Shown here in pieces: positions 41,872 to 51,619 of a DNA stretch of 64,000 nt. The number at the start of each line of letters is the position of its first letter. Positions within the stretch are counted from its first letter, which is position 1. The notes beneath the pieces were generated by a model. The model was not told the DNA's origin. It searched no databases and saw only the letters and a program-made list of their open reading frames with translations. Source of the stretch: Cellvibrionaceae bacterium (GTDB taxonomy: Bacteria > Pseudomonadota > Gammaproteobacteria > Pseudomonadales > Cellvibrionaceae); assembly GCA_021151825.1 (NCBI GenBank), contig JAGKWQ010000003.1, forward strand, positions 434,001 to 498,000, in the 5' to 3' direction. Position numbers and translations under genes: made by a program.

Positions 41872-43083
41872 TTAAATCAGGTTTTTACGCAATACAGTCA
41901 ACAACTCGCGCGCCTTGTGGGGCGTTAAACGCTTGCCGTAAGGATCACGTACACGCACTACGAAATTATCTTTGGAGCCAGTAACTACCAACAGATAACC
42001 TGGTGCATCAGGGTTAACTTTCTCTTTATCGCGATCTGAACGAGGTGCCTTGTCAAAAGCCTCATCTTTGGGCAGGTGCGCTTTCAATTGCTCCAGTGAA
42101 TACGGCGTAGTGGGTGGTTTTGGATTTAAACCAACATGGAACAAACGCTTCAGCCAGCCCGGCTTGTTTTCTTCCGGATTCAGGTATTCAACGTAATAAA
42201 GACCCTCGTCACCATCAACATCAAATGTAGTGAAACCATCTTTTTTGGCCGCATAGCTAATGGTTGCCAGCGCGCGCACTCTATCCAGTTTAATAGTCAT
42301 CAGTGGCTCACCACTGAGCATACTCAAGTTGGCTTTCACTGAACCGCCAATATCTTGTGCCAGCAAGGAAGTACCACCTTCGCCAGTTTCACTAGCCAAT
42401 GTCGCAGCCAACTCGTCCAGCAACCATTTTTCACGCTCGGCATTAACAGAACGTTGCGGCCAGGGCGCATCGGCTTTTGGTTTCTCAGCCGTAGGGACGC
42501 TCATATGGGTGATATGAACCTCTGTAGTATCTGGCTGTACGCCCTGATCGATCTGCATGCGGTAACGATCATAAGTAGTCAAATCAGTTTTAAATTGCAG
42601 CCAACTGGTTTCAATAATGCCTTTACCGATATCCGCCTTGCTGACCGCCAATGTATTTACATTGAGGAAGTTACGGATACGCGGCCAAACCTCCCCCGGC
42701 GCTGCGTTGATCAGAATCCAGCTTTCACCACCAACGCGTTGAATCTTGACGTTTTCCTGCTCCGAATTGGCTGCTAGCGGCATAGGGCGCGGTACTTCGT
42801 AATTTGCATCGGGATCGTAACCAAAATCTGACGCCGTGATGGGGGGAATAGGATACAACTCTCCCATAGATTCAGATTTTTTCCCGGCCGGCAGCACCAG
42901 CGGTGGAATGTTGTCTGCCTTCAGGTAGTCAGCTTCGCGATTACGGAAAGCACCTTCCTCACCAAAAAATATGCCGCAGCCGGAGAGGGAAAAACCCAAC
43001 CCCATAATGCATACCAGCAAAAGAGGACGCGCAATAACGGAAGAATTCGTTGTTGTTATAGCCATTGTTTTAATAGGACTCAT
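41872..43083 (-). CDS. bamC: Outer membrane protein assembly factor BamC
   Basis: Lipoprotein subunit of the BAM complex, 403 aa. After the signal, the lipobox LSGC is near residue 36. The early segment READYLKADNIPPLVLP is the unstructured BamC N-terminal part that binds BamD. Two helix-grip domains follow (about 110-220 and 240-400). Location between dapA and purC matches E. coli, where the gene is called nlpB/bamC. Another in-frame ATG at 43065 could be the true start, since the signal is long from 43083. Confidence 0.92.
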   Translation of the reverse strand: MSPIKTMAITTTNSSVIARPLLLVCIMGLGFSLSGCGIFFGEEGAFRNREADYLKADNIPPLVLPAGKKSESMGELYPIPPITASDFGYDPDANYEVPRPMPLAANSEQENVKIQRVGGESWILINAAPGEVWPRIRNFLNVNTLAVSKADIGKGIIETSWLQFKTDLTTYDRYRMQIDQGVQPDTTEVHITHMSVPTAEKPKADAPWPQRSVNAEREKWLLDELAATLASETGEGGTSLLAQDIGGSVKANLSMLSGEPLMTIKLDRVRALATISYAAKKDGFTTFDVDGDEGLYYVEYLNPEENKPGWLKRLFHVGLNPKPPTTPYSLEQLKAHLPKDEAFDKAPRSDRDKEKVNPDAPGYLLVVTGSKDNFVVRVRDPYGKRLTPHKARELLTVLRKNLI

Positions 43084-43117
43084 GAATCATCTCATCGACA
43101 GCAGCAGAACAGATGTT

Positions 43118-43990
43118 TTAAATCGTTGCTGCCTGCATAGCTGCTTTAACCTGTTGGTGATACTGCTCTGACAAACGCGTCAACGGCAGGCGAATACCCG
43201 ATTGGATCAGGCCCAGTTGTTCAACGGCCCATTTCACTGGAATCGGGTTGGACTCCACAAACATGGCAGTATGCAAAGGTAATAAGCGCTCATTAATTGC
43301 ACGAGCATCATCAGCCTTACCTGCCAGCGCCAATTCACACATACGTGCGATGGCCGCAGGTACGACATTGGCGGTGACAGAAATATCCCCTTTGCCACCT
43401 AAAAGAATTAAATCGACTGCGGTGGCGTCATCACCAGAGATAATTGCAAAGTCTTCAGGCGCTTGCTCGATCAATAATTTTGCTCGCACCAAATCACCAG
43501 TCGCTTCTTTAATACCGATGATATTGGGTACAGAAGCAAGGCGCAGTACCGTTTCTGGCTTCATGTCAACACCGGTACGACCAGGTACGTTGTAGAGAAT
43601 CTGGGGAATAGCAACCGCGCGTGCGATATGCGTATGGTGCAATACCAGGCCTTCCTGGGTTGGCTTGTTATAGTAAGGTGTCACTAACAAGCAAGCATCA
43701 GCACCAATGTCTTTAGCGGCCTGGGTCCACTCAACTGCTTCCGACGTAGAGTTAGCGCCAGTCCCGGCAATAACCGGAATACGACCACTCACCTGATCAA
43801 CTACTTTTTTGATAACCGCCAAATGCTCATCAACATTTAATGTTGGCGATTCGCCGGTAGTACCCACAGCAACAATCGCATGAGTGCCCTGCTCCAGATG
43901 CCAGTCCACCAATTTATGCAGTGCAGCCCAATCGAGGGAGTTATCTGCATTCATCGGGGTAACCAGGGCAACCATACTGCCTTGAATCAT
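43118..43990 (-). CDS. dapA: 4-hydroxy-tetrahydrodipicolinate synthase
   Basis: First committed enzyme of lysine and diaminopimelate synthesis, condensing pyruvate with aspartate semialdehyde, 290 aa. The Schiff-base lysine is in GIKEATGD, the catalytic tyrosine in YYNKPTQEG and the substrate-binding GTTGESPTL loop near residue 43. It leads the operon dapA-bamC-MBL-purC. Confidence 0.97.
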   Translation of the reverse strand: MIQGSMVALVTPMNADNSLDWAALHKLVDWHLEQGTHAIVAVGTTGESPTLNVDEHLAVIKKVVDQVSGRIPVIAGTGANSTSEAVEWTQAAKDIGADACLLVTPYYNKPTQEGLVLHHTHIARAVAIPQILYNVPGRTGVDMKPETVLRLASVPNIIGIKEATGDLVRAKLLIEQAPEDFAIISGDDATAVDLILLGGKGDISVTANVVPAAIARMCELALAGKADDARAINERLLPLHTAMFVESNPIPVKWAVEQLGLIQSGIRLPLTRLSEQYHQQVKAAMQAATI

Positions 43991-44121
43991 CGGGGGACTC
44001 CATTAGCTAACTACAGCGGCTAGCGATACAAAAGAAAGTGGATTATCAAATTAACAAGGGCGCAATGGTACTGAGTGGACCCGCGCGAAACAAGCAAAAC
44101 ACCATCAGGATACGCGAATAC

Positions 44122-45177
44122 TTACTTCTTGAAATCCAGCATACGCTGCAAGGGAATCATAGCTTGCTTGCCCAACTCAGGATCCACATGGATTTCGTTG
44201 CCAGTCTGATCAAATACTGAAGCCAGATTATCCAGCACATTCATTGCCATCCACGGGCAATTAGCACAGGAGCGACAAGTAGCACCACTGCCAGCCGTCG
44301 GTGCGATATGGAAAACTTTACCGGGATTGACCTGCTGCATCTTGTAGAAAATCCCCTGATCCGTCGCAACGATAAACTCACGATTAGGCAGGGTTTGCGC
44401 AGCTTTAATCAACTGGGAAGTAGAACCTACAACGTCAGCCAACTCCACTACGGCCTTGGGTGACTCAGGATGCACCAGCACTGCAGCATCGGGGTACAAC
44501 ACTTTCAGGTCTTCAACACCTTTGGCTTTGAACTCTTCGTGAACGATGCAGGCACCGTCCCACAACAACACATCTGCACCCGTTTTTTGCTGCACATAGG
44601 CCCCCAGATGCTTATCTGGCGCCCAGAGGATTTTTTTGCCCTGCCGATCAAGGTAATCAACTACGTCCAGCGCAATACTGGAAGTCACCACCCAATCAGC
44701 GCGTGCTTTTACTGCCGCAGATGTATTTGCATAAACAACGACAGTACGATCCGGATGCTGATCGCAAAATGCCGAAAACTCATCAATGGGGCACCCTAAA
44801 TCCAGCGAGCAAGTTGCCTCCAGGGTTGGCATCAACACACGCTTTTCGGGCGTAAGTATTTTGGCTGTCTCACCCATAAACTTAACACCGGCGACAATCA
44901 GGGTATCCGCCGTGTGATTTTTACCGAAGCGCGCCATCTCCAATGAATCGGAAACACAACCACCGGTTTCTTCAGCCAATGCCTGAATTAGCGGATCGGT
45001 GTAATAGTGGGCAACCAGAACCGCATTATGCTGTTTGAGCAAGGATTTAATTCGGCTCTTATAGTCAGCTTCTTGTTCAGGTGTATATTGGGGCGCACTC
45101 CAGGCGCGAGCAAGATGCTGCTTAACGAGATCCTGCGCCGCAGAATCGCGTGCAGCCAAATTAATAAATTCAGACAT
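44122..45177 (-). CDS. nadA: Quinolinate synthase
   Basis: A [4Fe-4S] enzyme of NAD synthesis that makes quinolinate from iminoaspartate and dihydroxyacetone phosphate, 351 aa. The cluster cysteines are visible in CSLDLGCP and in the late segment CRSCANCPW. The early AHYYTDPLIQ and the VYANTSAAVKARADW motif are also typical. It is transcribed on its own; dapA is 131 bases downstream and is probably a separate unit. Confidence 0.97.
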   Translation of the reverse strand: MSEFINLAARDSAAQDLVKQHLARAWSAPQYTPEQEADYKSRIKSLLKQHNAVLVAHYYTDPLIQALAEETGGCVSDSLEMARFGKNHTADTLIVAGVKFMGETAKILTPEKRVLMPTLEATCSLDLGCPIDEFSAFCDQHPDRTVVVYANTSAAVKARADWVVTSSIALDVVDYLDRQGKKILWAPDKHLGAYVQQKTGADVLLWDGACIVHEEFKAKGVEDLKVLYPDAAVLVHPESPKAVVELADVVGSTSQLIKAAQTLPNREFIVATDQGIFYKMQQVNPGKVFHIAPTAGSGATCRSCANCPWMAMNVLDNLASVFDQTGNEIHVDPELGKQAMIPLQRMLDFKK

Positions 45178-45332
45178 GAAATCGCCTCAGGAAAGACGCA
45201 TTCGCACACGGGAAGCAAATGCGTTAATTTGCACGCAATTTTATCACACCCATACCACCGGCATGACAACTTGTAACATCGCCCAATGAATAATCAACCA
45301 CAACTAACCAACAAACACCAATAAGCAGCCAA

Positions 45333-45364
45333 TAAAAAAGGGCACTTGATAAAGTGCCCTTTTA
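45333..45364 (-). terminator. Terminator of tRNA-Lys
   Basis: Stem AAAGGGCACTT/AAGTGCCCTTT (about 45337-45347 and 45352-45362) with a GATA loop. On the minus strand it is followed by a run of seven T. It lies 23 bases after the tRNA 3' end. Confidence 0.85.
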
Positions 45365-45386
45365 GTTGGAGTAATCACTCCGAATA

Positions 45387-45462
45387 TGGTGGGTCGTGCT
45401 GGATTCGAACCAGCGACCAATTGGTTAAAAGCCAACTGCTCTACCGACTGAGCTAACGACCC
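45387..45462 (-). tRNA. tRNA-Lys (anticodon UUU)
   Basis: On the minus strand a 76-base tRNA folds with acceptor arm GGGTCGT/ACGACCC, D-arm AGCTCAGTCGGTAGAGC, and the anticodon loop CTTTTAA (anticodon TTT). The T-arm has the loop TTCGAAT, and the encoded 3' end is CCA. It decodes AAA and AAG. A good promoter lies 32 bases upstream and a terminator follows. Confidence 0.97.
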
Positions 45463-45763
45463 TGAATCAGGTTCGCAAATACACAGCTTGGTTATTAAAG
45501 AATCTTTTTGCCAGCTTTATCAACAACGGATTTCCAAAAAGACTCGCACGCCGGAACTAAAGGCGGTAAGGACATGTGTCTTGATGGAATTTGCGTAAGG
45601 AAAAACTTTCACGACACAGGTGCCAAAACTAACCTATTCTTAGAAAGCCTTATGGTCTAAAGAAATTCCTGTGAACGGTAGAAAAAATCTAAGGCGCGTT
45701 GCAGGAACGACAGATCAGATTGCCTCTATAAGGTTTGGTCCAAGTCGATAACGAGACAGATGC
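45463..45763. other. Intergenic region between tRNA-Lys and the GGDEF-EAL gene
   Basis: No gene is seen. The part next to the tRNA holds its promoter; the rest is the upstream region of the divergent GGDEF-EAL gene, in which I see no convincing promoter. Confidence 0.5.
45494..45523 (-). promoter_or_regulatory. Promoter of tRNA-Lys
   Basis: On the minus strand TTGATA and TTTAAT are separated by 18 bases, each one mismatch from the sigma-70 consensus. The start would fall near 45487, 25 bases before the mature tRNA. Confidence 0.6.
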
Positions 45764-48700
45764 ATGCTTTTTGCCTCACCCGGTGAAAGAAGTTCTCAGT
45801 CCACTCTCCCCAGGTCAAGCCAGCTATTACTGGTTTTCCTGGCCTATTGCCTTACCGGCTGGCTCGGCCTTTGTGTTCCCTTTGAAAATGATAAGGTCAC
45901 GCTGTTCTGGCTCCCCAGTGGTATTGCCGTAGCCGCGTTTTATCGCTGGTCAACATCGCTATGGCCGGGAGTATTTCTGGCAGCACTCTTACTTAATCTA
46001 GTCACCGGAACATCTTCTTTACCTACCGATTTATTATTAGCATCCACCAATACACTGGCCCCGCTGGTGAGCGCCTGGCTATTGCGCTGGGCTAATTGCA
46101 ATATCGCCTATTTGCACCGGGCCAATGCACTTTGTTTTCTCACACTCAGCTCAGTGGGAATGCTGGTGTCTGCCATTAGCGGCGGAATTATTCTCAGCCT
46201 GCAACAACACAACTCATTAGAGTCTGCACTTTACATCAGCATCGTATGGTGGATGGGTGACAGCTTGGGGGTATTCCTCGCAACACCACTACTAGCCAAT
46301 ATCAACAAAGCGCACATCGATAAAATTCGCACTCGCAAACTGGATTTCTTTATCGTTTTTGCCATCAGCCTGATCGTTGGCCTGGTGTGCTTTCCGCTAA
46401 ACAATTATACGGACAACATTCACCTGCCCATCGTATTTGTCAGTTTTGTATGTGTCGCCTGGGCAGCGCTTCGTTTTGGTTTGCCCGGCTCGGCATTGAC
46501 TACCATCGGCTTCAGCTTTCTTTCCACGTGGTCCACCGTCCATCAATTAGGGCCATTTGCATTACCGGATTGGCAATTAAGTTATTGGGTGATCTGGATC
46601 TACGCCGCCAGCATGGCCATTTTGGGATTAATGATTACTGCAGCACATACCGAAATTGCTACCACGGCGTTCAAATTGGGCGAATCTAATCAGGAACAGG
46701 AAGAGCAAAAGCAATATCTGGAAGCCGTGCTCCATGCGATTCCCGATTTGCTTTTTGAAATAGATCGCGAAGGGCAAGTCATTTCTTTTAATGGCGGCAA
46801 CGAGCACCACACACTATCTGCACCCGCATTATTGGGGAAAAACCTTTCCGAAACTTTGTCATCAAGTTCGGTATCCGTATGGATTAGTGCACTAGGTGAA
46901 GCAGATAATTGGGGAATATCCCAAGGTAAAAGCATCATGATTGAGCAAGGCACCCAGATTTTCTGGTATGAATTGTCGATCGCCAAACGCGCGGGATTGC
47001 GCCGCGAAGAAGATCGTTTTATTTGCCTTGCACGCGATATCACCAAACGCGTACACACCCATCAAACCGATCTCGCTAACGAACAGCGTTTCCGCAATAT
47101 TTTTGAAACAACACGCAACATCGCCGTACAGGGTTACAACCGTTTTCATGAAGTTATTTTCTGGAATAAAGCCAGTGAAGATCTTTATGGGTTCACCGCT
47201 GCGGAAGCGATGGGTAAAAAACTGGAAGATTTAATTATTCCGGAATTTATGCGCGAGATGGTTTATCAGGGAATTGAGGATTGGCATGAAAAAGATGCAG
47301 CCATTCCATCAGGAGAGCTTGCTCTGCTCGGAAAAGACGGCAACGAGGTGTGGGTTTATTCCAACCATGTATTAATTGATGCGCCCGATCACAAAGAAAT
47401 GTATTGCCTGGATATCGATTTGGGCCCGCAGCGCAAAGCTTTACTACAAGTTGAACAGGAACTCGCAGAACGCAAACAAATTGAAAACGCATTGCGACAA
47501 AGCGAACAACGCCTGGAAAGCGCACAGCTCATGGCGCGGATTGCGCACTGGAGTTGGAACCCGGCAACTGACAGTTATAGCTTCAGCCCATCCATGCATG
47601 AAATATTTTCTCTTCCCGCTGAAAAACTACACGGCAGCATGCGCGATTTTATTGCTGAATTCATTCACAACGATGAGCGTGAAAGCCTGCAAAGTGCCCT
47701 GAAAGAAAATGCCGCCCAACAAAAAGCAATCAGCCTCGAGATCAGATTGGAAATTGCCAACCAGAAATACTGGGTGCAATTGCAAGGCGACAGAATAATT
47801 AATAACGGTAAAACCCATATTCAAGGGACAGTACAAGATATTACCGAACGCAAAGGCCTTGATTTGGCACTGGCCGCAGCGGCAGCTGATGCTGCCTCTG
47901 CACCAGATTTTTTTATCACCATTTTAAAAGCATTGGCTGATGCAATTAGCGCAGAACATGTACTCATCAGTTTGATTAATCCGGATGATCCGACGCAAGC
48001 AACAACACACACTTATTTAAAAAATGGCGTGTTGCAAGAAAACTTTCAGTACGTATTGCGCAATACACCCTGTGCCGATGTCGTCGCGGAAAATTTATGC
48101 TTTGTTACCGCCGATGCAAGCAAACACTATCCCGACGATGAAATGTTCCGCACACTTAACATCGAAAGTTACATGGGCGTGGGCATTCGTAATGCCAAAG
48201 GTAAACCCGTCGGCATATTGATGGTGATGACCGAACAAGCCATGTCAGTTACACCGCAAATCAGTTCGTTATTGCTTATTTTTGCTGATCGTATCGGTGG
48301 CGAATTGCGCCGCGCACAGGATCAGGAAAAAATTTATAACCTCGCTTTTTTTGATCCACTCACTCACTTGCCCAACCGGCGAATGCTCCAGGACCGATTG
48401 AAATTATTAACCGCACAAAGTGCACGCACCAATCAACACGGTGCGCTGTTATTTATCGATATAGATCATTTCAAATTATTAAACGATACCCGCGGCCACC
48501 ATATTGGCGACCAATTATTGGTACAGGTTGCCGAGCGAATCAGCAGCGTAATTCGCTCCACCGATTTAGCCGCACGCCTGGGCGGCGATGAATTTGTGGT
48601 GGTGTTTGATAATCTCGGGGAAGAAGCAGAAGCTGCCGCACTGGAAGCAAAAAAACGTGCCGAAGAATTGCATAATTTGATTAACTTGCCCTACCCTTTG

Positions 48701-49687
48701 ATGCAATCGGTTTATCACTGCACGATTAGCATCGGCGTTAATCTATTTAAAGGACAAACACGCACTATTGATGATTTGCTTCGCCATGCTGATGTCGCCA
48801 TGTACCAGGCAAAAGATAGTGGTCGTAATGCGATTCGCTTCTTTGATCCAAACATGCAATCTCGCCTGGAAAAGCGTGCAGCTATAGAGGCGGATTTGCG
48901 CACAGCCTATGAATCCCACCAGCAATTGATCCCTTATTATCAGGTGCAAATTGATCATCAAAATAAAGCCATCGGTGCAGAATTATTATTGCGCTGGATA
49001 CATCCTTTGAATGGCATGGTTTCACCGGCGGATTTTATTCCTGTCGCAGAACAAACCGGTTTAATCGTCAATATTGGCCGCCAGGTTATTCGTCAGGCGT
49101 GCGAACAACTTCAACAATGGAGTAGCAACCCGGCATTTGCGAATTTGAGCATTGCGGTAAATGTCAGCCCGATTCAATTTAACCAACTGTATTTTGTTGA
49201 AGACGTTTTACAAATCGTAAAAACCAGCGGTGTAAATCCGCGCCTGTTAAAACTGGAACTTACCGAAAGCTCACTGTTGAAAAACGTCGACCAAAGTATT
49301 GAGAAAATGCAGCAACTACAGGATGAAGGTATCGGCTTTTCCATGGATGATTTTGGAATCGGTTATTCGTCATTGTCCTATCTCAAACGTTTACCATTGG
49401 GACAGCTAAAAATAGACCAGACTTTTGTACGCGATATTGCCATTGATCCTAACGATGCGATTATTGCGCGCACCATTATCGCCATGGCACAGAATATGAA
49501 TTTGCAAGTGATTGCGGAAGGTGTGGAAACTGAAGAGCAAAAAATGTTCCTGGAACAAAATGGTTGCACAATGTTCCAGGGTTATTTCTTTGGCAGACCA
49601 CTGCCAATACAGGAGTTCGAACAGCAATTACTGGCGCGCAGCTATGTTACAGGAGACATTGCGTTGCAAGCGAAATTGTTGCGATAA
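45764..49687 (+). CDS. MASE1-PAS-GAF-GGDEF-EAL protein
   Basis: A 1307-residue c-di-GMP enzyme. Eight or more membrane helices form a MASE1 sensor (about 20-290). PAS-like regions follow at about 315-425, 440-560 and 590-690, with a GAF-like region at about 715-860. The cyclase motif GGDEF is exact at 940-944. In the phosphodiesterase domain the EAL signature reads ELL at 1073-1075. The other catalytic elements are kept (VNVSPIQF, ELTESSLLK, DDFGIGYSS, KIDQTFVRD, AEGVET), so activity is likely. The net activity cannot be read from sequence. Its stop is one base from that of the convergent queC. Confidence 0.93.
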   Translation: MLFASPGERSSQSTLPRSSQLLLVFLAYCLTGWLGLCVPFENDKVTLFWLPSGIAVAAFYRWSTSLWPGVFLAALLLNLVTGTSSLPTDLLLASTNTLAPLVSAWLLRWANCNIAYLHRANALCFLTLSSVGMLVSAISGGIILSLQQHNSLESALYISIVWWMGDSLGVFLATPLLANINKAHIDKIRTRKLDFFIVFAISLIVGLVCFPLNNYTDNIHLPIVFVSFVCVAWAALRFGLPGSALTTIGFSFLSTWSTVHQLGPFALPDWQLSYWVIWIYAASMAILGLMITAAHTEIATTAFKLGESNQEQEEQKQYLEAVLHAIPDLLFEIDREGQVISFNGGNEHHTLSAPALLGKNLSETLSSSSVSVWISALGEADNWGISQGKSIMIEQGTQIFWYELSIAKRAGLRREEDRFICLARDITKRVHTHQTDLANEQRFRNIFETTRNIAVQGYNRFHEVIFWNKASEDLYGFTAAEAMGKKLEDLIIPEFMREMVYQGIEDWHEKDAAIPSGELALLGKDGNEVWVYSNHVLIDAPDHKEMYCLDIDLGPQRKALLQVEQELAERKQIENALRQSEQRLESAQLMARIAHWSWNPATDSYSFSPSMHEIFSLPAEKLHGSMRDFIAEFIHNDERESLQSALKENAAQQKAISLEIRLEIANQKYWVQLQGDRIINNGKTHIQGTVQDITERKGLDLALAAAAADAASAPDFFITILKALADAISAEHVLISLINPDDPTQATTHTYLKNGVLQENFQYVLRNTPCADVVAENLCFVTADASKHYPDDEMFRTLNIESYMGVGIRNAKGKPVGILMVMTEQAMSVTPQISSLLLIFADRIGGELRRAQDQEKIYNLAFFDPLTHLPNRRMLQDRLKLLTAQSARTNQHGALLFIDIDHFKLLNDTRGHHIGDQLLVQVAERISSVIRSTDLAARLGGDEFVVVFDNLGEEAEAAALEAKKRAEELHNLINLPYPLMQSVYHCTISIGVNLFKGQTRTIDDLLRHADVAMYQAKDSGRNAIRFFDPNMQSRLEKRAAIEADLRTAYESHQQLIPYYQVQIDHQNKAIGAELLLRWIHPLNGMVSPADFIPVAEQTGLIVNIGRQVIRQACEQLQQWSSNPAFANLSIAVNVSPIQFNQLYFVEDVLQIVKTSGVNPRLLKLELTESSLLKNVDQSIEKMQQLQDEGIGFSMDDFGIGYSSLSYLKRLPLGQLKIDQTFVRDIAIDPNDAIIARTIIAMAQNMNLQVIAEGVETEEQKMFLEQNGCTMFQGYFFGRPLPIQEFEQQLLARSYVTGDIALQAKLLR

Positions 49688-49688
49688 A

Positions 49689-50381
49689 TTAAGCGCGGTA
49701 GCGAGTAGGATCCACCACACCCGCCTGAACAAACCCGACTTTACGCAAACGACAGCTATCACATTTGCCGCAAGCTTCGCCCTGCTCATTTGCTTGATAG
49801 CAGGAAACCGTGAGGCTGTAATCCACCCCCAACGCAATTCCCTGTTGAATAATTTCCGCTTTGGTTAATGTAATTAGCGGCGTGCGTATATGTAATTTAT
49901 TGCCCTCTGCGCCTGCACGCGTGGCAAGGTTCGCCATGGTTTCGTAGGCAGCAATATATTCAGGGCGGCAATCCGGATAACCGGAAAAATCTACAGCATT
50001 CACACCGATAAAAATATCATCACACCCCAGCACCTCTGCCCAACCTAACGCGATAGATAAAAAAATCGTGTTGCGCGCTGGCACATAGGTGATAGGAATC
50101 CCACCGGTTTCCTCTTCCGGTACTGCGATTGTTTCATCAGTTAATGCCGAGCCACCAATCGAACGCAAATCCAGTTTAATGACTTTGTAATCTGCACTGC
50201 CCAAGGCTTTTGCAGTGCGTTCTGCAGCGAGTAGCTCCGAGCGATGGCGCTGGCCGTAATCAAAACTCATGGAATAACATTCGTAGCCTTCGTTACGCGC
50301 TATGGCCAAAACAGTCGTGGAATCCAAACCACCGGACACAAGTACAACTGCTTTTTTAGATACAGGATTGGTTTGCGACAT
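49689..50381 (-). CDS. queC: 7-cyano-7-deazaguanine synthase
   Basis: Enzyme of queuosine synthesis that turns 7-carboxy-7-deazaguanine into preQ0 with ATP and ammonia, 230 aa. The PP-loop motif VSGGLDSTT is at residues 14-22. The zinc site is built by cysteines in CYQANEQGEACGKCDSC. It forms an operon with queE, 47 bases upstream. Confidence 0.97.
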   Translation of the reverse strand: MSQTNPVSKKAVVLVSGGLDSTTVLAIARNEGYECYSMSFDYGQRHRSELLAAERTAKALGSADYKVIKLDLRSIGGSALTDETIAVPEEETGGIPITYVPARNTIFLSIALGWAEVLGCDDIFIGVNAVDFSGYPDCRPEYIAAYETMANLATRAGAEGNKLHIRTPLITLTKAEIIQQGIALGVDYSLTVSCYQANEQGEACGKCDSCRLRKVGFVQAGVVDPTRYRA

Positions 50382-50428
50382 TAAAAATTACCTACAGAAA
50401 ATCAGAGCGCGGCAGAAGAAATTTTTGT

Positions 50429-51079
50429 TTAATGACCTGGAGAGTCATTCCATAAAATTTTGTGCAGCTGCAATTGAAAACGCACTGGTAAGTTATCAGC
50501 GAGAATCCACTCGGCCAATTCCAGCGGGGTGATCTGACCAAAACTGGGCGAGAAAAGCACTTCTGCCACCTTGGTGTTTAATTGATATTCGTCGAGCTTG
50601 AAGCGCGCCCACTCATAATCTTCACGATTACAAATGACAAATTTGATTTGGTCCTGCGGCGCGAGCAGTGGAATATTTCCCCAGCGATTACGCCCGACCT
50701 CACCCGAACCGGGCGTTTTTAAATCCATCACCTTAACAACACGCGGATCGACATCATCGACCGGCAACGCACCGCTGGTTTCCAGTGAAACGCTATAGCC
50801 GGCATCGCACAATAACCCGAGCAAGGTGAGGCACTCGCGCTGGGCAAGTGGTTCACCGCCCGTTACGCAAATGTATTTAGGTTTATAGGCGGCAACGCGC
50901 GCGAGGATTTCGTCCAACGCCAAGCGCTCACCACCATAGAAAGCGTATTCGGAATCGCAATAGCCGCAGCGTAAAGGGCAACCCGTCAATCGCACAAACA
51001 CCGTCGGCAAACCCACAGTATTGGACTCGCCCTGGAGCGAATAGAAAATTTCGGTAATTTTAAGGCTGGCTTGAGTCAT
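50429..51079 (-). CDS. queE: 7-carboxy-7-deazaguanine synthase
   Basis: Radical SAM enzyme of queuosine synthesis, 216 aa. The cluster motif is CPLRCGYC (CX3CX2C) near residues 34-41, preceded by the substrate loop SLQGESNTVGLPTVF. The GGEPLAQ motif is also present. It catalyses ring contraction of 6-carboxytetrahydropterin. queD is not in the window. Confidence 0.96.
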   Translation of the reverse strand: MTQASLKITEIFYSLQGESNTVGLPTVFVRLTGCPLRCGYCDSEYAFYGGERLALDEILARVAAYKPKYICVTGGEPLAQRECLTLLGLLCDAGYSVSLETSGALPVDDVDPRVVKVMDLKTPGSGEVGRNRWGNIPLLAPQDQIKFVICNREDYEWARFKLDEYQLNTKVAEVLFSPSFGQITPLELAEWILADNLPVRFQLQLHKILWNDSPGH

Positions 51080-51298
51080 AACTACAACGCGGGAAACGGC
51101 GGGCGATTAACAGGTGCACAGTTTACCGGAAGGCGGCGCGCGATGCGAGGTGCGGAATTTAGCGCCAGGCGCCCCCGTTATATCGATATTGTCGGGAATT
51201 TGATCTATCTGCTGCCGGACTGTTATGCTGGCAGGCCGCGTTTGTGTTGAAACAACCGTTTTTTTCCTACTTTTGGCTTAACAGGTCGTTTGGATTTC

Positions 51299-51616
51299 AT
51301 GATCAAACCCACAAAAACCCGCCGTCAGCTACATCAGGAGTTGGAGGAACAAATCCGCCAATATCTGGACGGTGGCGGCCACGTTAATGAAGTTCCGCGT
51401 GGGCTAAGTGGCCGCATGGACCCGAGCGGGCCGCTCGTAGCGCTCTTTGAGGGCACCAGTCAGGAAGATCGTACCCCATTACCGGAAGTTGTCGCCGCCA
51501 TTGAGGCGCGCAAAAAACCTTCACTTGCCCTGAAACCCAAAAAACCAAGACCGCGCAAAAAAGTTATCCTCGACGATTTTGGCCAGCCACTACGCTGGGA
51601 GTGGGTTGAGGAATAA
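51299..51616 (+). CDS. Small basic protein of unknown function, 105 aa
   Basis: A soluble protein starting with a charged helix (TRRQLHQELEEQIRQYLDGGGHVNEVPRGLSG). A proline/lysine-rich hinge (KPKKPRPRKKV) follows, and the protein ends in DDFGQPLRWEWVEE. The helix followed by a glycine turn (LDGGGHVNEVP) is a pattern seen in several small gammaproteobacterial regulators of RNA polymerase, including SutA, but similarity outside it is not evident to me. The ATG at 51299 is preferred over a TTG at 51290. It ends 3 bases before the end of the convergent cyclase gene. Confidence 0.75.
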   Translation: MIKPTKTRRQLHQELEEQIRQYLDGGGHVNEVPRGLSGRMDPSGPLVALFEGTSQEDRTPLPEVVAAIEARKKPSLALKPKKPRPRKKVILDDFGQPLRWEWVEE

Positions 51617-51619
51617 GCA

